From an uncultured Haloferula sp. (GTDB lineage Bacteria; Verrucomicrobiota; Verrucomicrobiae; Verrucomicrobiales; Akkermansiaceae): a stretch of 15,606 nucleotides of DNA. Shown piece after piece: positions 1-7,993 of this stretch. The number at the start of each line of letters is the position of its first letter. The stretch's first letter is position 1. The stretch spans positions 1-15,606 of the forward strand of contig CAMLOZ010000016.1 in the NCBI GenBank assembly GCA_946481625.1, written 5' to 3'. The notes below the pieces were generated by a model. It did no database searches. It saw only the letters and a program-made list of their open reading frames with translations, and was not told the origin of the DNA. A program made the translations under genes and the position numbers.

Positions 1-1
1 C

Positions 2-685
2 CGCGCGACGGCAGGGGAGATCAATGCCTCCTTCTTCTCCGTGGGCCTGCACCAGGTGCTCGACATGTATGTCGGCGAGTCCGAACAGAAGCTGCACAAG
101 ATCTTCGAACTCGCGCGCAAGTCCGCACCCGCCGTGCTCTTCTTCGACGAAACGGACGCGCTCGCCGCGGACCGCCGGGACATGCGACAGTCCGCCGGAC
201 GCAATCTGATCAACCAGTTCCTCAGCGAACTGGACGGTGCGAACGCCGCCAATGACGGCCTCCTGATTCTCGGGGCGACGAATGCGCCTTGGCACCTCGA
301 CGGCGCCTTCCTGCGTCCCGGCCGCTTTGACCGAATCATCTTCGTGCCGCCGCCGGACGCGGGCGCGCGTGAGGAGATCGCGAAGATCCACGCGAAGGGC
401 AAACCGCTGGTGGATTTCGATCCCGCCGACATCGCCAAGCGTACCGACGGATTCTCCGGCGCGGACCTGCGCGCGGTCTTCGACCAAGCGACCGAACTCG
501 CCCTCACCGAGGCGATGAAGAAGGGCAGCGTGGTCCCGGTCAGCGGCAAGATGCTCGCGAAGGCCAGCAAGGAAGTGAAGCCCTCCACCCGCAAGTGGTT
601 CGAGAGCGCGAAGAACCATGCGCTCTACGCCAACCAGAGCGGCTTCTATGATGACGTGCTCGTGTATCTCGGATTGAAGAAATGA
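2..685 (+). CDS. AAA+ ATPase, C-terminal part (5' end outside window)
   Basis: The reading frame is open from base 2, so the gene begins upstream of the window; GTG at 41 is an internal valine codon. The visible part carries Walker B with LFFDET (bases 137-154), a sensor-1 region with LILGATN, and the second region of homology with LRPGRFDR, whose arginines would act on the neighbouring subunit. An FSGADL segment of the small helical lid follows. Walker A lies outside the window. The order fits the classical AAA clade (Vps4/CDC48/spastin-like), ring ATPases that remodel or unfold proteins. Walker B reads DET rather than the commoner DEI/DEID. The TGA stop overlaps the ATG of the downstream TPR gene (ATGA), so the two are probably translated together and may act together. 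The substrate is unknown. Confidence 0.9.
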   Translation, partial: RATAGEINASFFSVGLHQVLDMYVGESEQKLHKIFELARKSAPAVLFFDETDALAADRRDMRQSAGRNLINQFLSELDGANAANDGLLILGATNAPWHLDGAFLRPGRFDRIIFVPPPDAGAREEIAKIHAKGKPLVDFDPADIAKRTDGFSGADLRAVFDQATELALTEAMKKGSVVPVSGKMLAKASKEVKPSTRKWFESAKNHALYANQSGFYDDVLVYLGLKK

Positions 686-1956
686 GCACGCCTCTTGCCC
701 GCGCCCGGATGCTCCGCCAGCACCGCCGTCATGACGAGGCGGTCGCGATGCTGCACTCTCATCTCGCCCACGAACCGGACGATCCTATGGCTCACATCGA
801 GCTCGCGCTGAACCGCATCGAGATCCCCGGATCGAAGGCGCTGGCGCTGGAAGACGCGCGCAAGGCCACCGGCCTCCTGCCGAACGATCCGTTCCCGCAG
901 GCGCTTCAGGCGAATATCCTCTGCCAGCTCGACCGCGAGAAGGAGGCTCTGGCGCTCGCGGATGCCGCCATCGCGATGGACCCCGAGGACGTCTATTCGT
1001 GGAACGCGAAGACCCTCGCGCTCTGCGGGCTGAGCCGCTGGAAGGAGGCGGAGGAGTCCGCGAAGCAGGCGCTGGAACTCGACCCCGACGATGAGGGCGC
1101 CTCGAACCTGATGGCGCACGTGCTGCGCCTCCAGAACAAGCTGGAGGAATCCCAGCAGGAATCGCGACGCCGTCTCGCGCGCGATCCCGACAATGCCTTC
1201 TCCTTCGCGAATGCCGGCTGGGCCGCGCTTCAGCGCCGGCAGGTGAAAGAGGCGGAGGATCTTTTCAAAGAAGCGCTGCGCCTGAACCCGGATCTCAAGT
1301 TCGCGAAGGATGGTCTCAAGGAGTCCTACCGCGCGCGCTCGGCCTTCTACCGCCTGTTTCTGCGCTGGGCCTTTTTCATGCAGCGCTTCAGCGAGAAGCA
1401 CCAGACGCTGATCATCATCGGCCTGGTGGTGGGCTTCAAGGTTGTTCGGAACATCGCCGCCGCGGTGCATCCCTTGCTCGCGCTGCTGGTGGTGATTGTT
1501 TACTACCTGTTCCTCTTCGGCACCTGGCTGTCCTCGGGCATCGCGAATTTCCTGATTCTGAAGGACCCGGTCGCCCGGATGTCGCTGGACCGCTCGGAGA
1601 AGGTGGAGGGTCTGGTGATCGGCTTCCTGTTCTTCGTCGGTCTCGTGGTGCTCGTGACCGGAGCGGTCACCGGCATGCTTCCGGTGGCCGTGGCCGGGGG
1701 AGCCATGATGGTCGCCGCGATCCCTTCGTCGCTGGTCTTCACGAACGCTTCAGCGATGGGCCGTGTTGTCTTCAGTGTCTGCGCCGCCGCCGTGCTCGTG
1801 CTGGGTGCTGCCGTCGCCTTGGACATGGCCGCGAATCCGAATATCGATCTCGGCGAAGGCAAGTCGGCTCCGGCCCTCGGCTTCATGGTCCTGATCGCGA
1901 TGGGCTCCACCTGGCTGGCGATGGTCCCAGCCCTGCGCAAGGCCAAGCCGGAGTGA
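682..1956 (+). CDS. TPR-repeat protein with C-terminal multi-helix membrane domain
   Basis: A 424-residue protein. Residues 1-215 hold about six tetratricopeptide-like helical pairs, seen as repeated A-x-x-x-A-L-x-L-x-P-D/N-D endings (for example near 95-104, 126-137, 160-171, 193-204). TPRs form protein-binding superhelices. Residues 240-418 are strongly hydrophobic, with about six predicted membrane helices (near 242-258, 263-285, 309-331, 333-353, 361-381, 397-417). There is no N-terminal signal peptide, so the TPR part is probably cytoplasmic and tethered to the inner membrane. The start overlaps the stop of the AAA+ ATPase by 4 bp, so it needs little own ribosome-binding signal. I infer that it anchors or delivers substrates to that ATPase. 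No named family is recognised for the whole chain. Confidence 0.9.
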   Translation: MSTPLARARMLRQHRRHDEAVAMLHSHLAHEPDDPMAHIELALNRIEIPGSKALALEDARKATGLLPNDPFPQALQANILCQLDREKEALALADAAIAMDPEDVYSWNAKTLALCGLSRWKEAEESAKQALELDPDDEGASNLMAHVLRLQNKLEESQQESRRRLARDPDNAFSFANAGWAALQRRQVKEAEDLFKEALRLNPDLKFAKDGLKESYRARSAFYRLFLRWAFFMQRFSEKHQTLIIIGLVVGFKVVRNIAAAVHPLLALLVVIVYYLFLFGTWLSSGIANFLILKDPVARMSLDRSEKVEGLVIGFLFFVGLVVLVTGAVTGMLPVAVAGGAMMVAAIPSSLVFTNASAMGRVVFSVCAAAVLVLGAAVALDMAANPNIDLGEGKSAPALGFMVLIAMGSTWLAMVPALRKAKPE

Positions 1957-2236
1957 TCCGAAAAGGTCCGGCTGGGGCCGGTTGTGAAACGGCGTAGCCG
2001 TCCCGAACCGGGGTTGCCGCGGCTTGCGGCAGGCCGTGCTTGCGGCGGTCCGCCGTCAAGGTCCGGCCATGGAAGGCCGCAAATTCCGCACACGCGGCCA
2101 CGTCATTTCGCAGACCGTTCCGGGGGCGGCTGCCCGAGGGAGATCGGCTCCGACAGAGGGGACGATGACGGCTTGGTAGAAGTCACGTTCTCCGCCGGAC
2201 CGCTCGGGAAGCGGGTTCCTGCCTGTGTCTCTTGCC
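1957..2236. other. GC-rich convergent intergenic region with hairpins
   Basis: This 280-bp gap lies between the convergent TPR gene and rbfA, and I see no credible gene in it. It holds a nested hairpin: outer arms CCGGTT (1978-1983) and AACCGG (2006-2011), inner arms ACGGC (1989-1993) and GCCGT (1997-2001). A second inverted repeat is GGCGG/CCGCC at 2044-2054, with outer CTTG/CAAG (2039-2060). The 10-mer AAGGTCCGGC occurs at 1963-1972 and 2058-2067. None of the hairpins is followed by a T-run, so intrinsic termination is not shown, though the nested hairpin could still end or stabilise the transcripts. Confidence 0.45.
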
Positions 2237-2596
2237 TCAACCCTCCTCCGTGTCCCGCGCCGTCGGCAGCTTGGCCACCTCGTCGAGCAGGTTCACGATC
2301 TCCACCCCGCGCTCGGCGGAGCTGTCGTGGCGGAAGCTCAGCACCGGCATCGACTTAAGCACCACGCGCTTGGAGATCTTCTTCTGGATGCTGCCGTGGT
2401 CGTGGTTGAGCTTGTCGAGCACGTTGTCCACGCGACCGCCGAGCACGCTCACCCAGACTTTCGCCTCCTTGATGTCCTGCGTGGTCTCCACCGCGCTCAC
2501 GGTCACCAGCGCACCGGTCCACTCGTAGTCCTTCTGGACCACGGTGCCGATCTCGCGCTTGAGAAGCTCGTTAACCCTGTCGATTCGATGGCTCAT
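2237..2596 (-). CDS. rbfA: Ribosome-binding factor A
   Basis: A 119-residue protein, the usual RbfA size, starting MSHRIDRVNELLKREI. RbfA is a single KH-like domain that binds the immature 30S subunit and helps 16S rRNA 5'-end maturation, including during cold shock. The N-terminal helix with RVNELLKREI, the central strand VSAVETTQDIKEAKVWVSVL and the C-terminal block with LSFRHDSSAERGVEIVNLLDEV match the family. It is last in the nusA-infB-rbfA cluster; no truB follows, since the next gene is convergent. The ATG is preceded by a C-rich stretch without a Shine-Dalgarno sequence. A large inverted repeat separates it from infB and could affect its translation or mRNA stability. Confidence 0.95.
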   Translation of the reverse strand: MSHRIDRVNELLKREIGTVVQKDYEWTGALVTVSAVETTQDIKEAKVWVSVLGGRVDNVLDKLNHDHGSIQKKISKRVVLKSMPVLSFRHDSSAERGVEIVNLLDEVAKLPTARDTEEG

Positions 2597-2613
2597 GGGG
2601 TGGGGCGGGGGTG

Positions 2614-2727
2614 AAGTTCCAAGTAATAAGTGCCAAGTTCCAGGAAAGGCAAATGGCAGCCTTCGCCGAGAAGTTGCGGTTCCAAGGAGGCTGCTCCTCG
2701 GAACTTGGAACTTCGAATTTGGAACTT
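2614..2727. repeat. Imperfect inverted repeat (two ~31-bp arms) between infB and rbfA
   Basis: The left arm (2614-2644) and the reverse complement of the right arm (2697-2727) share about 25 of 31 positions by eye. Both contain AAGTTCCAA near the start and CCAAGTTCC near the end. The interior adds further pairing: GCAGCCT near 2656 against AGGCTGC near 2687. The right arm runs into the infB stop codon (2726-2728). In the infB-rbfA mRNA this would fold into one long hairpin. The arms are more AT-rich than the flanking genes and contain a tandem motif (GTTCCAAG), like dispersed palindromic intergenic elements. That it is dispersed in this genome is inference. Confidence 0.7.
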
Positions 2728-4888
2728 ACAAGGTCTGCGGGATCTTCTCGAGCGTGTAGCACTCGATGATATCGCCTTCCTGGTACTCGTTGAACTCGCC
2801 CAGGCGGATACCGCACTCCATGCCCGACTTCACCTCTTCCACTTCGTCCTGGAAGCGGCGGAGCGTGGACATCTTGCCATCGAAGACCGGCACGCCGCCG
2901 CGGAGGACGCGGGCGTGGGCCTTGCGATGAATCTTGCCGTCCTTCACGAAGGAACCGGCAGCGCGGCCCTTCGACTTGGAGAGCTTGAAGATCATGCGCA
3001 CCTCGGCGTGGCCGATGATGTTCTCGCGGGTCAGCGGCTCGAGCATGCCGAGCATCGCGTCGCGTACCTGGTCGATCAGTTCGTAAACGATCGAGTAGAG
3101 CTTCACCTGCACGCCCTCGGCCTTGACCGTCTTCACGGCGTTCGCCTCGACCTTCACGTTGAAGCCGAGCACCACGGCGTCCGCGGAACTGGCCATCTGC
3201 ACGTCGCCTTCCGTGATCGGACCGGCGCCGGCGATGATGATCTGGGTGGTGACCTTGTCGGACTGGATGTCGCCGATCGCCTTCTTGATCGCCTCCACCG
3301 AGCCCTGCACGTCGCACTTGAGAACGAGCTTGAGGATCGCCTTGCCGGTGCCCTCGATCACGTTCGAGAAGAGATCCTCCATCCGGCTCTTCTGCGTCAT
3401 CTTGAGACGCGAGTTGCGCAGGTCGAGCTGGCGCTCGTCGGCGAGCTTCTGGGCGGCACGGACGGAGTCCATCTCGACCAGTTCGTCACCCACGTTCGGC
3501 ATTTCCTCGAAGCCGATGACCTCCACCGGAGTACCGGGCTTGGCTTCCTTGATCGATTCGCCGCGGTCGTTGATCAGTGACTTCACCTTGCCGGCGAAGG
3601 GACCGCAGATGAAGGGCGTGCCGACCTTGAGCGTGCCGGTCTCGACGATCACCGAGGCGGTGGCACCGCGCCCGGGTTGCACGCGGGCCTCGATGATGGC
3701 CGCGCGTGCGTTGCCCTTGGGGTTCGCCTTCAGCTCGAGCACCTCGGCCTGCAGGGCCAGGAGTTCAAGCAGATCCGGAACGCCGGCGCCGGTGAGGGCG
3801 GAAATTTCCACGCATTCGACGTCGCCGCCGAAATCGACTGTCTGCAAGCCCTTCTCGGCGAGCTGCGTCTTCACGCGCATCGCATTGGCGGTCGGCAGGT
3901 CGATCTTGTTGATCGCGACGATGATGGTCTTGTGGGCCTTCTTCGCGTGTTCGATCGCCTCGAGCGTCTGCGGCATGATGCCGTCGTTCGCGGCGACCAC
4001 GAGCACCACGATGTCCGTGATGTCCGCGCCGCGGGCGCGCATGTCCGAGAAGATCGCGTGGCCCGGGGTATCGATGAAGGTGATCGGCTTGCCCTCGTGC
4101 TCCACCTTGTAGGCAGCCACGTGCTGGGTGATGCCGCCGGCCTCGCCCGCGGTGATCTTGGTCTTGCGGATGTAATCGAGCAGAGAGGTCTTCCCGTGGT
4201 CCACGTGACCCATGATCGTGATGATCGGCGGGCGGAGCTGGAGCAGGTCTTCCGGTTCGTCCTGCGGCGCTTCTGGTTCGGCCACCACTTCCTCCACTTT
4301 GTGCACGCCTCCGCCCTTCTCGCGCTTCTCGCGCTCGAAGATGAAGCCGTGCATTTCGCAGACCTTGACCGCCGTTTCCGGCTCGATCGCTTGGTGTGGC
4401 GCGACGAAAACCTGCAGCTTGATCAGATCGGCCAGCAGGCGGAAGGGCTTCAGACCCATGCGCGTGGCAAGATCGGCGACGATGATCGGCGGCTTGATGC
4501 TGATCACATTGCCGGTGTCTTCCTCTTCGGCTGCAGTCTCGGCTTCGGCCGGAGGAGCGGGCGGGGAGACGGTTTCAGCCGGGGGCGGCGGAGTGGCCGG
4601 GACCACCGCCTTGGGTTCCTCTTCTTCGAGGACCTTGGAAATACTCGGAAGCACCGCCTTGCCGGACTGCTCGGTCTTGCGCACCCCGGAACGCTTCTTC
4701 TTCCCGCCCTCGTCGAAGATATCGAGGGCGTTGGCCTTGGCCGCGTCCAGCTTGCTGGGCGGGGCAGGTGCCGCTTCCGCGGCCTGCGCCGCCCGCTGCC
4801 GGTCACGGCGCGAGGCTGGCTTCGGCTGCTCGATCAGGTCGAGAACCTTGCGTTTCGGTGGAGTGCTGTCGCTGCTGTCTTTGGCCAT
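2726..4888 (-). CDS. infB: Translation initiation factor IF-2
   Basis: A 720-residue translational GTPase that brings fMet-tRNA to the 30S subunit and promotes subunit joining. Residues 1-125 are a low-complexity K/A/P/E-rich linker. An IF2N-like domain follows at about 130-190. The G domain carries G1 GHVDHGKT (227-234), G2 GGIT (251-254), G3 DTPGH (273-277), G4 NKID (327-330) and G5 SAL (363-365). Domains II, III and the fMet-tRNA-binding C-terminal domain (ending near GDIIECYTLEKI) are all present. It lies 72 bp downstream of nusA and 129 bp upstream of rbfA on the same strand, the usual gene order. The ATG follows CCCGCCTG, so no Shine-Dalgarno is visible. It is shorter than the E. coli long form because the N-terminal extension is reduced. 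Confidence 0.98.
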   Translation of the reverse strand: MAKDSSDSTPPKRKVLDLIEQPKPASRRDRQRAAQAAEAAPAPPSKLDAAKANALDIFDEGGKKKRSGVRKTEQSGKAVLPSISKVLEEEEPKAVVPATPPPPAETVSPPAPPAEAETAAEEEDTGNVISIKPPIIVADLATRMGLKPFRLLADLIKLQVFVAPHQAIEPETAVKVCEMHGFIFEREKREKGGGVHKVEEVVAEPEAPQDEPEDLLQLRPPIITIMGHVDHGKTSLLDYIRKTKITAGEAGGITQHVAAYKVEHEGKPITFIDTPGHAIFSDMRARGADITDIVVLVVAANDGIMPQTLEAIEHAKKAHKTIIVAINKIDLPTANAMRVKTQLAEKGLQTVDFGGDVECVEISALTGAGVPDLLELLALQAEVLELKANPKGNARAAIIEARVQPGRGATASVIVETGTLKVGTPFICGPFAGKVKSLINDRGESIKEAKPGTPVEVIGFEEMPNVGDELVEMDSVRAAQKLADERQLDLRNSRLKMTQKSRMEDLFSNVIEGTGKAILKLVLKCDVQGSVEAIKKAIGDIQSDKVTTQIIIAGAGPITEGDVQMASSADAVVLGFNVKVEANAVKTVKAEGVQVKLYSIVYELIDQVRDAMLGMLEPLTRENIIGHAEVRMIFKLSKSKGRAAGSFVKDGKIHRKAHARVLRGGVPVFDGKMSTLRRFQDEVEEVKSGMECGIRLGEFNEYQEGDIIECYTLEKIPQTL

Positions 4889-4960
4889 CAGGCGGGTATA
4901 ATGTCGTCGTTTCGGAGCGGGGGATTAGTTCTGCTCCGGGAAGGTAAGATGGATGATGTG

Positions 4961-6226
4961 TCAAGCGGAGGCGGCATTCGCCTTCGCCCGGGCAATGATA
5001 TCGAGCGCCCGTTCTTCGGAAACTTCCAGGTTTTCCGCGATGTAGTCGGCGTCCATGTCCGCCACCATGTCCGCGCTCATGCCGCCGGCGCGGAAGAGCT
5101 TGTCGGCGAGGTCGTCGTCGATCCCGAGCAGTTCGCCGATCGAGTGCGCCGCACCGGCGATCTTCTTCTCGAATTGCTCCAGCTTGCTCTCGTCCTTGCG
5201 GACCTGCACGTCCCAGCCCATCAGGCGGGAGGACAGGCGGGCATTCTGGCCGCGGCGGCCGATCGCCTTGCTGAGATCTTCCTCGTCCACGGTGACGTGG
5301 AGCACGCGGTTCTCGGTATCGACCGTGATAGTGCGCAGCACGGCGGGTTTGAGCGCCTCGCGGACGAATTCTTCCGGATTGTCGCTCCAGCGGATAATGT
5401 CGACCTTCTCGTTGTTGAGCTCGCGGACGATGTTCTTCACGCGCGCGCCGCGCAGGCCCACGCAGGCGCCCACCGGGTCCACCTTGTCGTCGGTGCTCCA
5501 CACGGCGACCTTGGTGCGGTAGCCGGCTTCGCGGGCGATACCGCGGATCTCGACGGTGCGGTCGGAGATCTCGTTCACCTCCGCCTCGAAGAGACGGCGC
5601 ACGAAATTCGGGTGGCTGCGGGAAAGAATGATCTCCGGGCCGCGGCCTTCGTTCTCCACCGCCACGACGTAGGCGCGGATGCGGTCGCCGATGTTGTATT
5701 CCTCGGTCTGCACGCGCTCGCGGGAAGGCATCACCCCCTCGAACTTGCCGAGGTCGATCAGCACGTCGCTGCGGTCGAAGCGACGGACGGTGCCGGAGAC
5801 GATGTCCCCCGCGCGGTCCTTGAACTCCTCGTAAATCATCTCCTTCTCCGCCTGGCGGAGGCGCTGCATCATCGTCTGCTTCGCGGTCTGCACGGCGATC
5901 CGCCCGAAGTCCTTCGGCGTGACGTCGAATTCCATCGTGTCGCCCGAGACGGTCCCCGGCTTCTTCTTCGCAGCCAGCTTGAGCGGGACCTGGTTGAACT
6001 TGTCGGAGTATTCCTCGTCGTCCACCACCGTCAGGGTCGCGTGGATGCGGGTCTCGCCCTTCTTGGTATTGACCTCCGCGCGCAGCACCTCGATGGCATC
6101 GGCACCGGGAACCATCTTGCGGTAGGCGGAAATGAAGGCGTACTCGAGCGCGGCGACGACCTTGTCCCGGTCGATGCCTTTTTCTTTCTCGTAGTAATCG
6201 ATGAGTGCGACGATGTCGTTGGTCAT
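4961..6226 (-). CDS. nusA: Transcription termination/antitermination factor NusA
   Basis: A 421-residue RNA-polymerase-associated protein that modulates pausing, termination and antitermination. The N-terminal RNAP-binding domain occupies about 1-130. The S1 domain (about 138-203) includes GDIVSGTV and GVMPSRE. Two KH domains follow with GLRG (257-260) and GRRG (323-326). A helical C-terminal segment (360-417) resembles one acidic/HhH repeat rather than the two of E. coli, so it is the short form. I chose the ATG at 6226 (MTNDIVALIDYYEKEKGI) because family members start there; an upstream in-frame start at 6271 would add 15 unrelated residues. No Shine-Dalgarno precedes the ATG. It is first in nusA-infB-rbfA, and rimP, often its upstream partner, is absent here. 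Confidence 0.97.
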   Translation of the reverse strand: MTNDIVALIDYYEKEKGIDRDKVVAALEYAFISAYRKMVPGADAIEVLRAEVNTKKGETRIHATLTVVDDEEYSDKFNQVPLKLAAKKKPGTVSGDTMEFDVTPKDFGRIAVQTAKQTMMQRLRQAEKEMIYEEFKDRAGDIVSGTVRRFDRSDVLIDLGKFEGVMPSRERVQTEEYNIGDRIRAYVVAVENEGRGPEIILSRSHPNFVRRLFEAEVNEISDRTVEIRGIAREAGYRTKVAVWSTDDKVDPVGACVGLRGARVKNIVRELNNEKVDIIRWSDNPEEFVREALKPAVLRTITVDTENRVLHVTVDEEDLSKAIGRRGQNARLSSRLMGWDVQVRKDESKLEQFEKKIAGAAHSIGELLGIDDDLADKLFRAGGMSADMVADMDADYIAENLEVSEERALDIIARAKANAASA

Positions 6227-6322
6227 GGCGGGCAGTGCGGCGCGGGGCGCTCCGTATGTCCAGAGACGCAAAAGAGCGGGTATTTCGACCCACTCCTTCG
6301 TGTCGGAAGATTGATCGGCGGG

Positions 6323-6351
6323 GGGATACGGCGGAATACCTTGAGTTGCAA
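6323..6351 (-). promoter_or_regulatory. Candidate promoter for nusA-infB-rbfA
   Basis: On the minus strand, TTGCAA (6351-6346) and TATCCC (6328-6323) are separated by 17 bp. They match the sigma70 -35 box at 4/6 and the -10 box at 3/6. They lie in the 144-bp gap between the upstream lipoprotein gene and nusA, giving a leader of about 90 nt. The -10 box is poor, so this is only a candidate. Confidence 0.25.
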
Positions 6352-6370
6352 GCCGAATCTCCCGCCCGCC

Positions 6371-7021
6371 TCAGGGGCGCAAGCCCCGCCAGCGCAAGCC
6401 CTTGAATTCACCCGTGGTCTGCCAGGTGGCCAAGCCAAAGGGAACGCAGCAATCGACCGGGCCCGGCCTTAGACCCAGCGTGCGGCCGGTGGTATCGAGG
6501 CTGATCACCGGTTCGCCGTCGATCCACGCATCCAGCCCCTCGCCCTCCCGCCGCAGCCTCAACCGGTACCAGCGCCCCTTCTCGAAGACCCGGTGCCTGG
6601 TCGTCTCATTCTCGGACGCGTCCTTTCCGTCGATCGACGAAATCCCGACCAGCGCGCCACCCCAGCCGCCGACCACCCAGGTGAGGCACTCGCCCGACTC
6701 CCGGGCCGGAAAGGTGAGGCCGGAGAAGAAATCGCTCCCGTCGATCCGCCGTGCCTCCCACTCGACCTCGAAGGGCAGGGTGATCGGCTCACCGCTCCAC
6801 CGGATCGCGCTCAGGGCCTCGCCCCATTGGATCCGCAAAATCCCGGGCTCGGGCCGCGTGAACTCCCCGCCCATCGCGTGCTCCCAATAGTCCATGAGCG
6901 GATGCCAGACCGGCTCCGGGGCAGGGGAGGCGGCGGGGGCAGCCGTGACTGCCTCCCGCCTTCGGCAAGAAGCCCCGCACCCGGCGGCAAGCGCCCCGAC
7001 CATCCACTCGCGCCGATTCAT
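6371..7021 (-). CDS. Exported (probable Tat-type lipoprotein) LamG/DUF1080-like protein
   Basis: A 216-residue protein beginning MNRREWMVGALAAGCGASC. This has a twin arginine, a short hydrophobic stretch and candidate lipobox cysteines (C15 or C19), so export, perhaps by Tat, followed by lipidation is likely. A low-complexity A/P spacer follows. From about residue 45 the chain looks like a concanavalin-A/LamG-type jelly roll of the DUF1080 (3-keto-disaccharide hydrolase-like) group. Recognisable features are the closing pattern GRWYRLRLR...AWIDGEPV...DTTGR and VPFGLATWQTTGEFKGLRWR. Such domains bind or act on carbohydrates, but I see no catalytic residues that prove an enzyme. It is upstream of nusA on the same strand and divergent from the HAD gene. 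Its start lacks a Shine-Dalgarno. Confidence 0.75.
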   Translation of the reverse strand: MNRREWMVGALAAGCGASCRRREAVTAAPAASPAPEPVWHPLMDYWEHAMGGEFTRPEPGILRIQWGEALSAIRWSGEPITLPFEVEWEARRIDGSDFFSGLTFPARESGECLTWVVGGWGGALVGISSIDGKDASENETTRHRVFEKGRWYRLRLRREGEGLDAWIDGEPVISLDTTGRTLGLRPGPVDCCVPFGLATWQTTGEFKGLRWRGLRP

Positions 7022-7110
7022 CGGGCGGATTTACGTCCGGCACCCGCCCTCATTGCAATCCCGTCCCCGGGATCTTGTCTCATGCCCGGTCCCCCTTCAG
7101 CATCCGCACC

Positions 7111-7791
7111 GTGATCCGCGCTCTTTTCCTCGATGCCGCCGGCACCTTGATCGAACCTGCCGAACCCGTCGCGGAGGTTTATGCCCGGATGGCTGCGGCC
7201 TTTGGACATCCGGTCGAGCCGGAGGCGGTGAAGCAATGGTTCGGCGCGGCGTTCAACGGCGTCGGCGACCCGGATTTTATAAAATACCCGAATGGCGATG
7301 CTGCGGAGCGCGAATGGTGGATGTGGGTGGTGAACATTGTCTTTAACAAGACCCTGGGGGTTCCCCTTCCGGCGGGGTTCTTCCAGCCCTGCTTCGAGAC
7401 GCTCTTCGCCCACTACGCCGATCCCGCGGCGTGGCTCGTCTTCCCGGAGGTCCCGCAGGTGCTGGCGGAAGCCCGCGCCGCCGGTCTGAAACTCGCCGTG
7501 GTCTCGAATTTCGATCGCCGCCTGCACGGCATCCTCGCCGGGCATGGACTCCACTTCGATGCCGTGATCACCTCCGCCGATGCCCGTGCCCGGAAGCCGG
7601 ACCCCGCGATCTTCCAAGCCGCCCTCTCCGCCCTCGACCTCCATCCCGCGGAAGTGTTGCACCTCGGCGATTCCCCCGTCGCCGATCTCAAGGGAGCGGC
7701 CCGCGCCGGGATCGATGCCCGCCTCGTCAAACGCCCCACCCACGACCTCCGCGCCGCCCTCGCCGGGGTCCTTGCCCCGGGGGCAAAATGA
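7111..7791 (+). CDS. HAD-superfamily hydrolase (REG-2/HDHD3-like), DxAGT motif
   Basis: A 226-residue protein if started at GTG 7111; TTG at 7075 is possible but adds 12 residues before the first strand. Motif I is FLDAAGTL (nucleophile D8), with alanine where most HAD phosphatases have the second, acid/base aspartate. Motif II is VVSNFD (S132), motif III has K162 in RKPDP, and motif IV is HLGDSPVADL (D187/D192). An alpha-helical C1 cap lies between motifs I and II (about 15-105). This suggests a small-molecule phosphatase or related hydrolase of the cytoplasm; the DxAGT form, also known in phosphonatase-type enzymes, makes the exact chemistry uncertain. A TTGCCCC/GGGGCAA palindrome (7772-7786) overlaps the last codons but has no T-run after it. 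Confidence 0.88.
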   Translation: MIRALFLDAAGTLIEPAEPVAEVYARMAAAFGHPVEPEAVKQWFGAAFNGVGDPDFIKYPNGDAAEREWWMWVVNIVFNKTLGVPLPAGFFQPCFETLFAHYADPAAWLVFPEVPQVLAEARAAGLKLAVVSNFDRRLHGILAGHGLHFDAVITSADARARKPDPAIFQAALSALDLHPAEVLHLGDSPVADLKGAARAGIDARLVKRPTHDLRAALAGVLAPGAK

Positions 7792-7869
7792 TCTTGCCAA
7801 ACCCGGACCCCGCCACTACCCATCCCCGCCCCGGCGACCGGCAGAGGTCACCGGAACGGAAGAAAAAAA

Positions 7870-7942
7870 GCGAGGATAGCTCAGTCGGTAGAGCAGTTGG
7901 CTTTTAACCAATTGGTCCTGGGTTCGAGTCCCAGTCCTCGTA
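7870..7942 (+). tRNA. tRNA-Lys (anticodon UUU)
   Basis: A complete 73-nt cloverleaf. The acceptor GCGAGGA pairs with TCCTCGT (7935-7941; the first pair is G-U) and the discriminator is A at 7942. The D arm is GCTC/GAGC, and the anticodon stem GTTGG/CCAAT encloses loop CTTTTAA with anticodon TTT at 7903-7905. The T arm is CTGGG/CCCAG with loop TTCGAGT. The 3' CCA is not encoded (CTT follows). It decodes AAA and AAG lysine codons. It lies 78 bp after the HAD gene on the same strand; no own promoter is obvious. Confidence 0.98.
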
Positions 7943-7993
7943 CTTCTCTGATTCTCACCCGAGGATGCGGCCGGCGGCCCTTGCGAAGCGCCG

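Noticed and set aside
1984..2358. A 124-codon plus-strand frame after the TPR gene
   Set aside because: It has biased composition, runs into antisense rbfA and consists largely of hairpin sequence.
3677..6472. A 931-codon open frame opposite infB and nusA
   Set aside because: It is rich in H, R, D, L and V with no domain, and it runs antisense to two certain genes: a GC-rich shadow frame.
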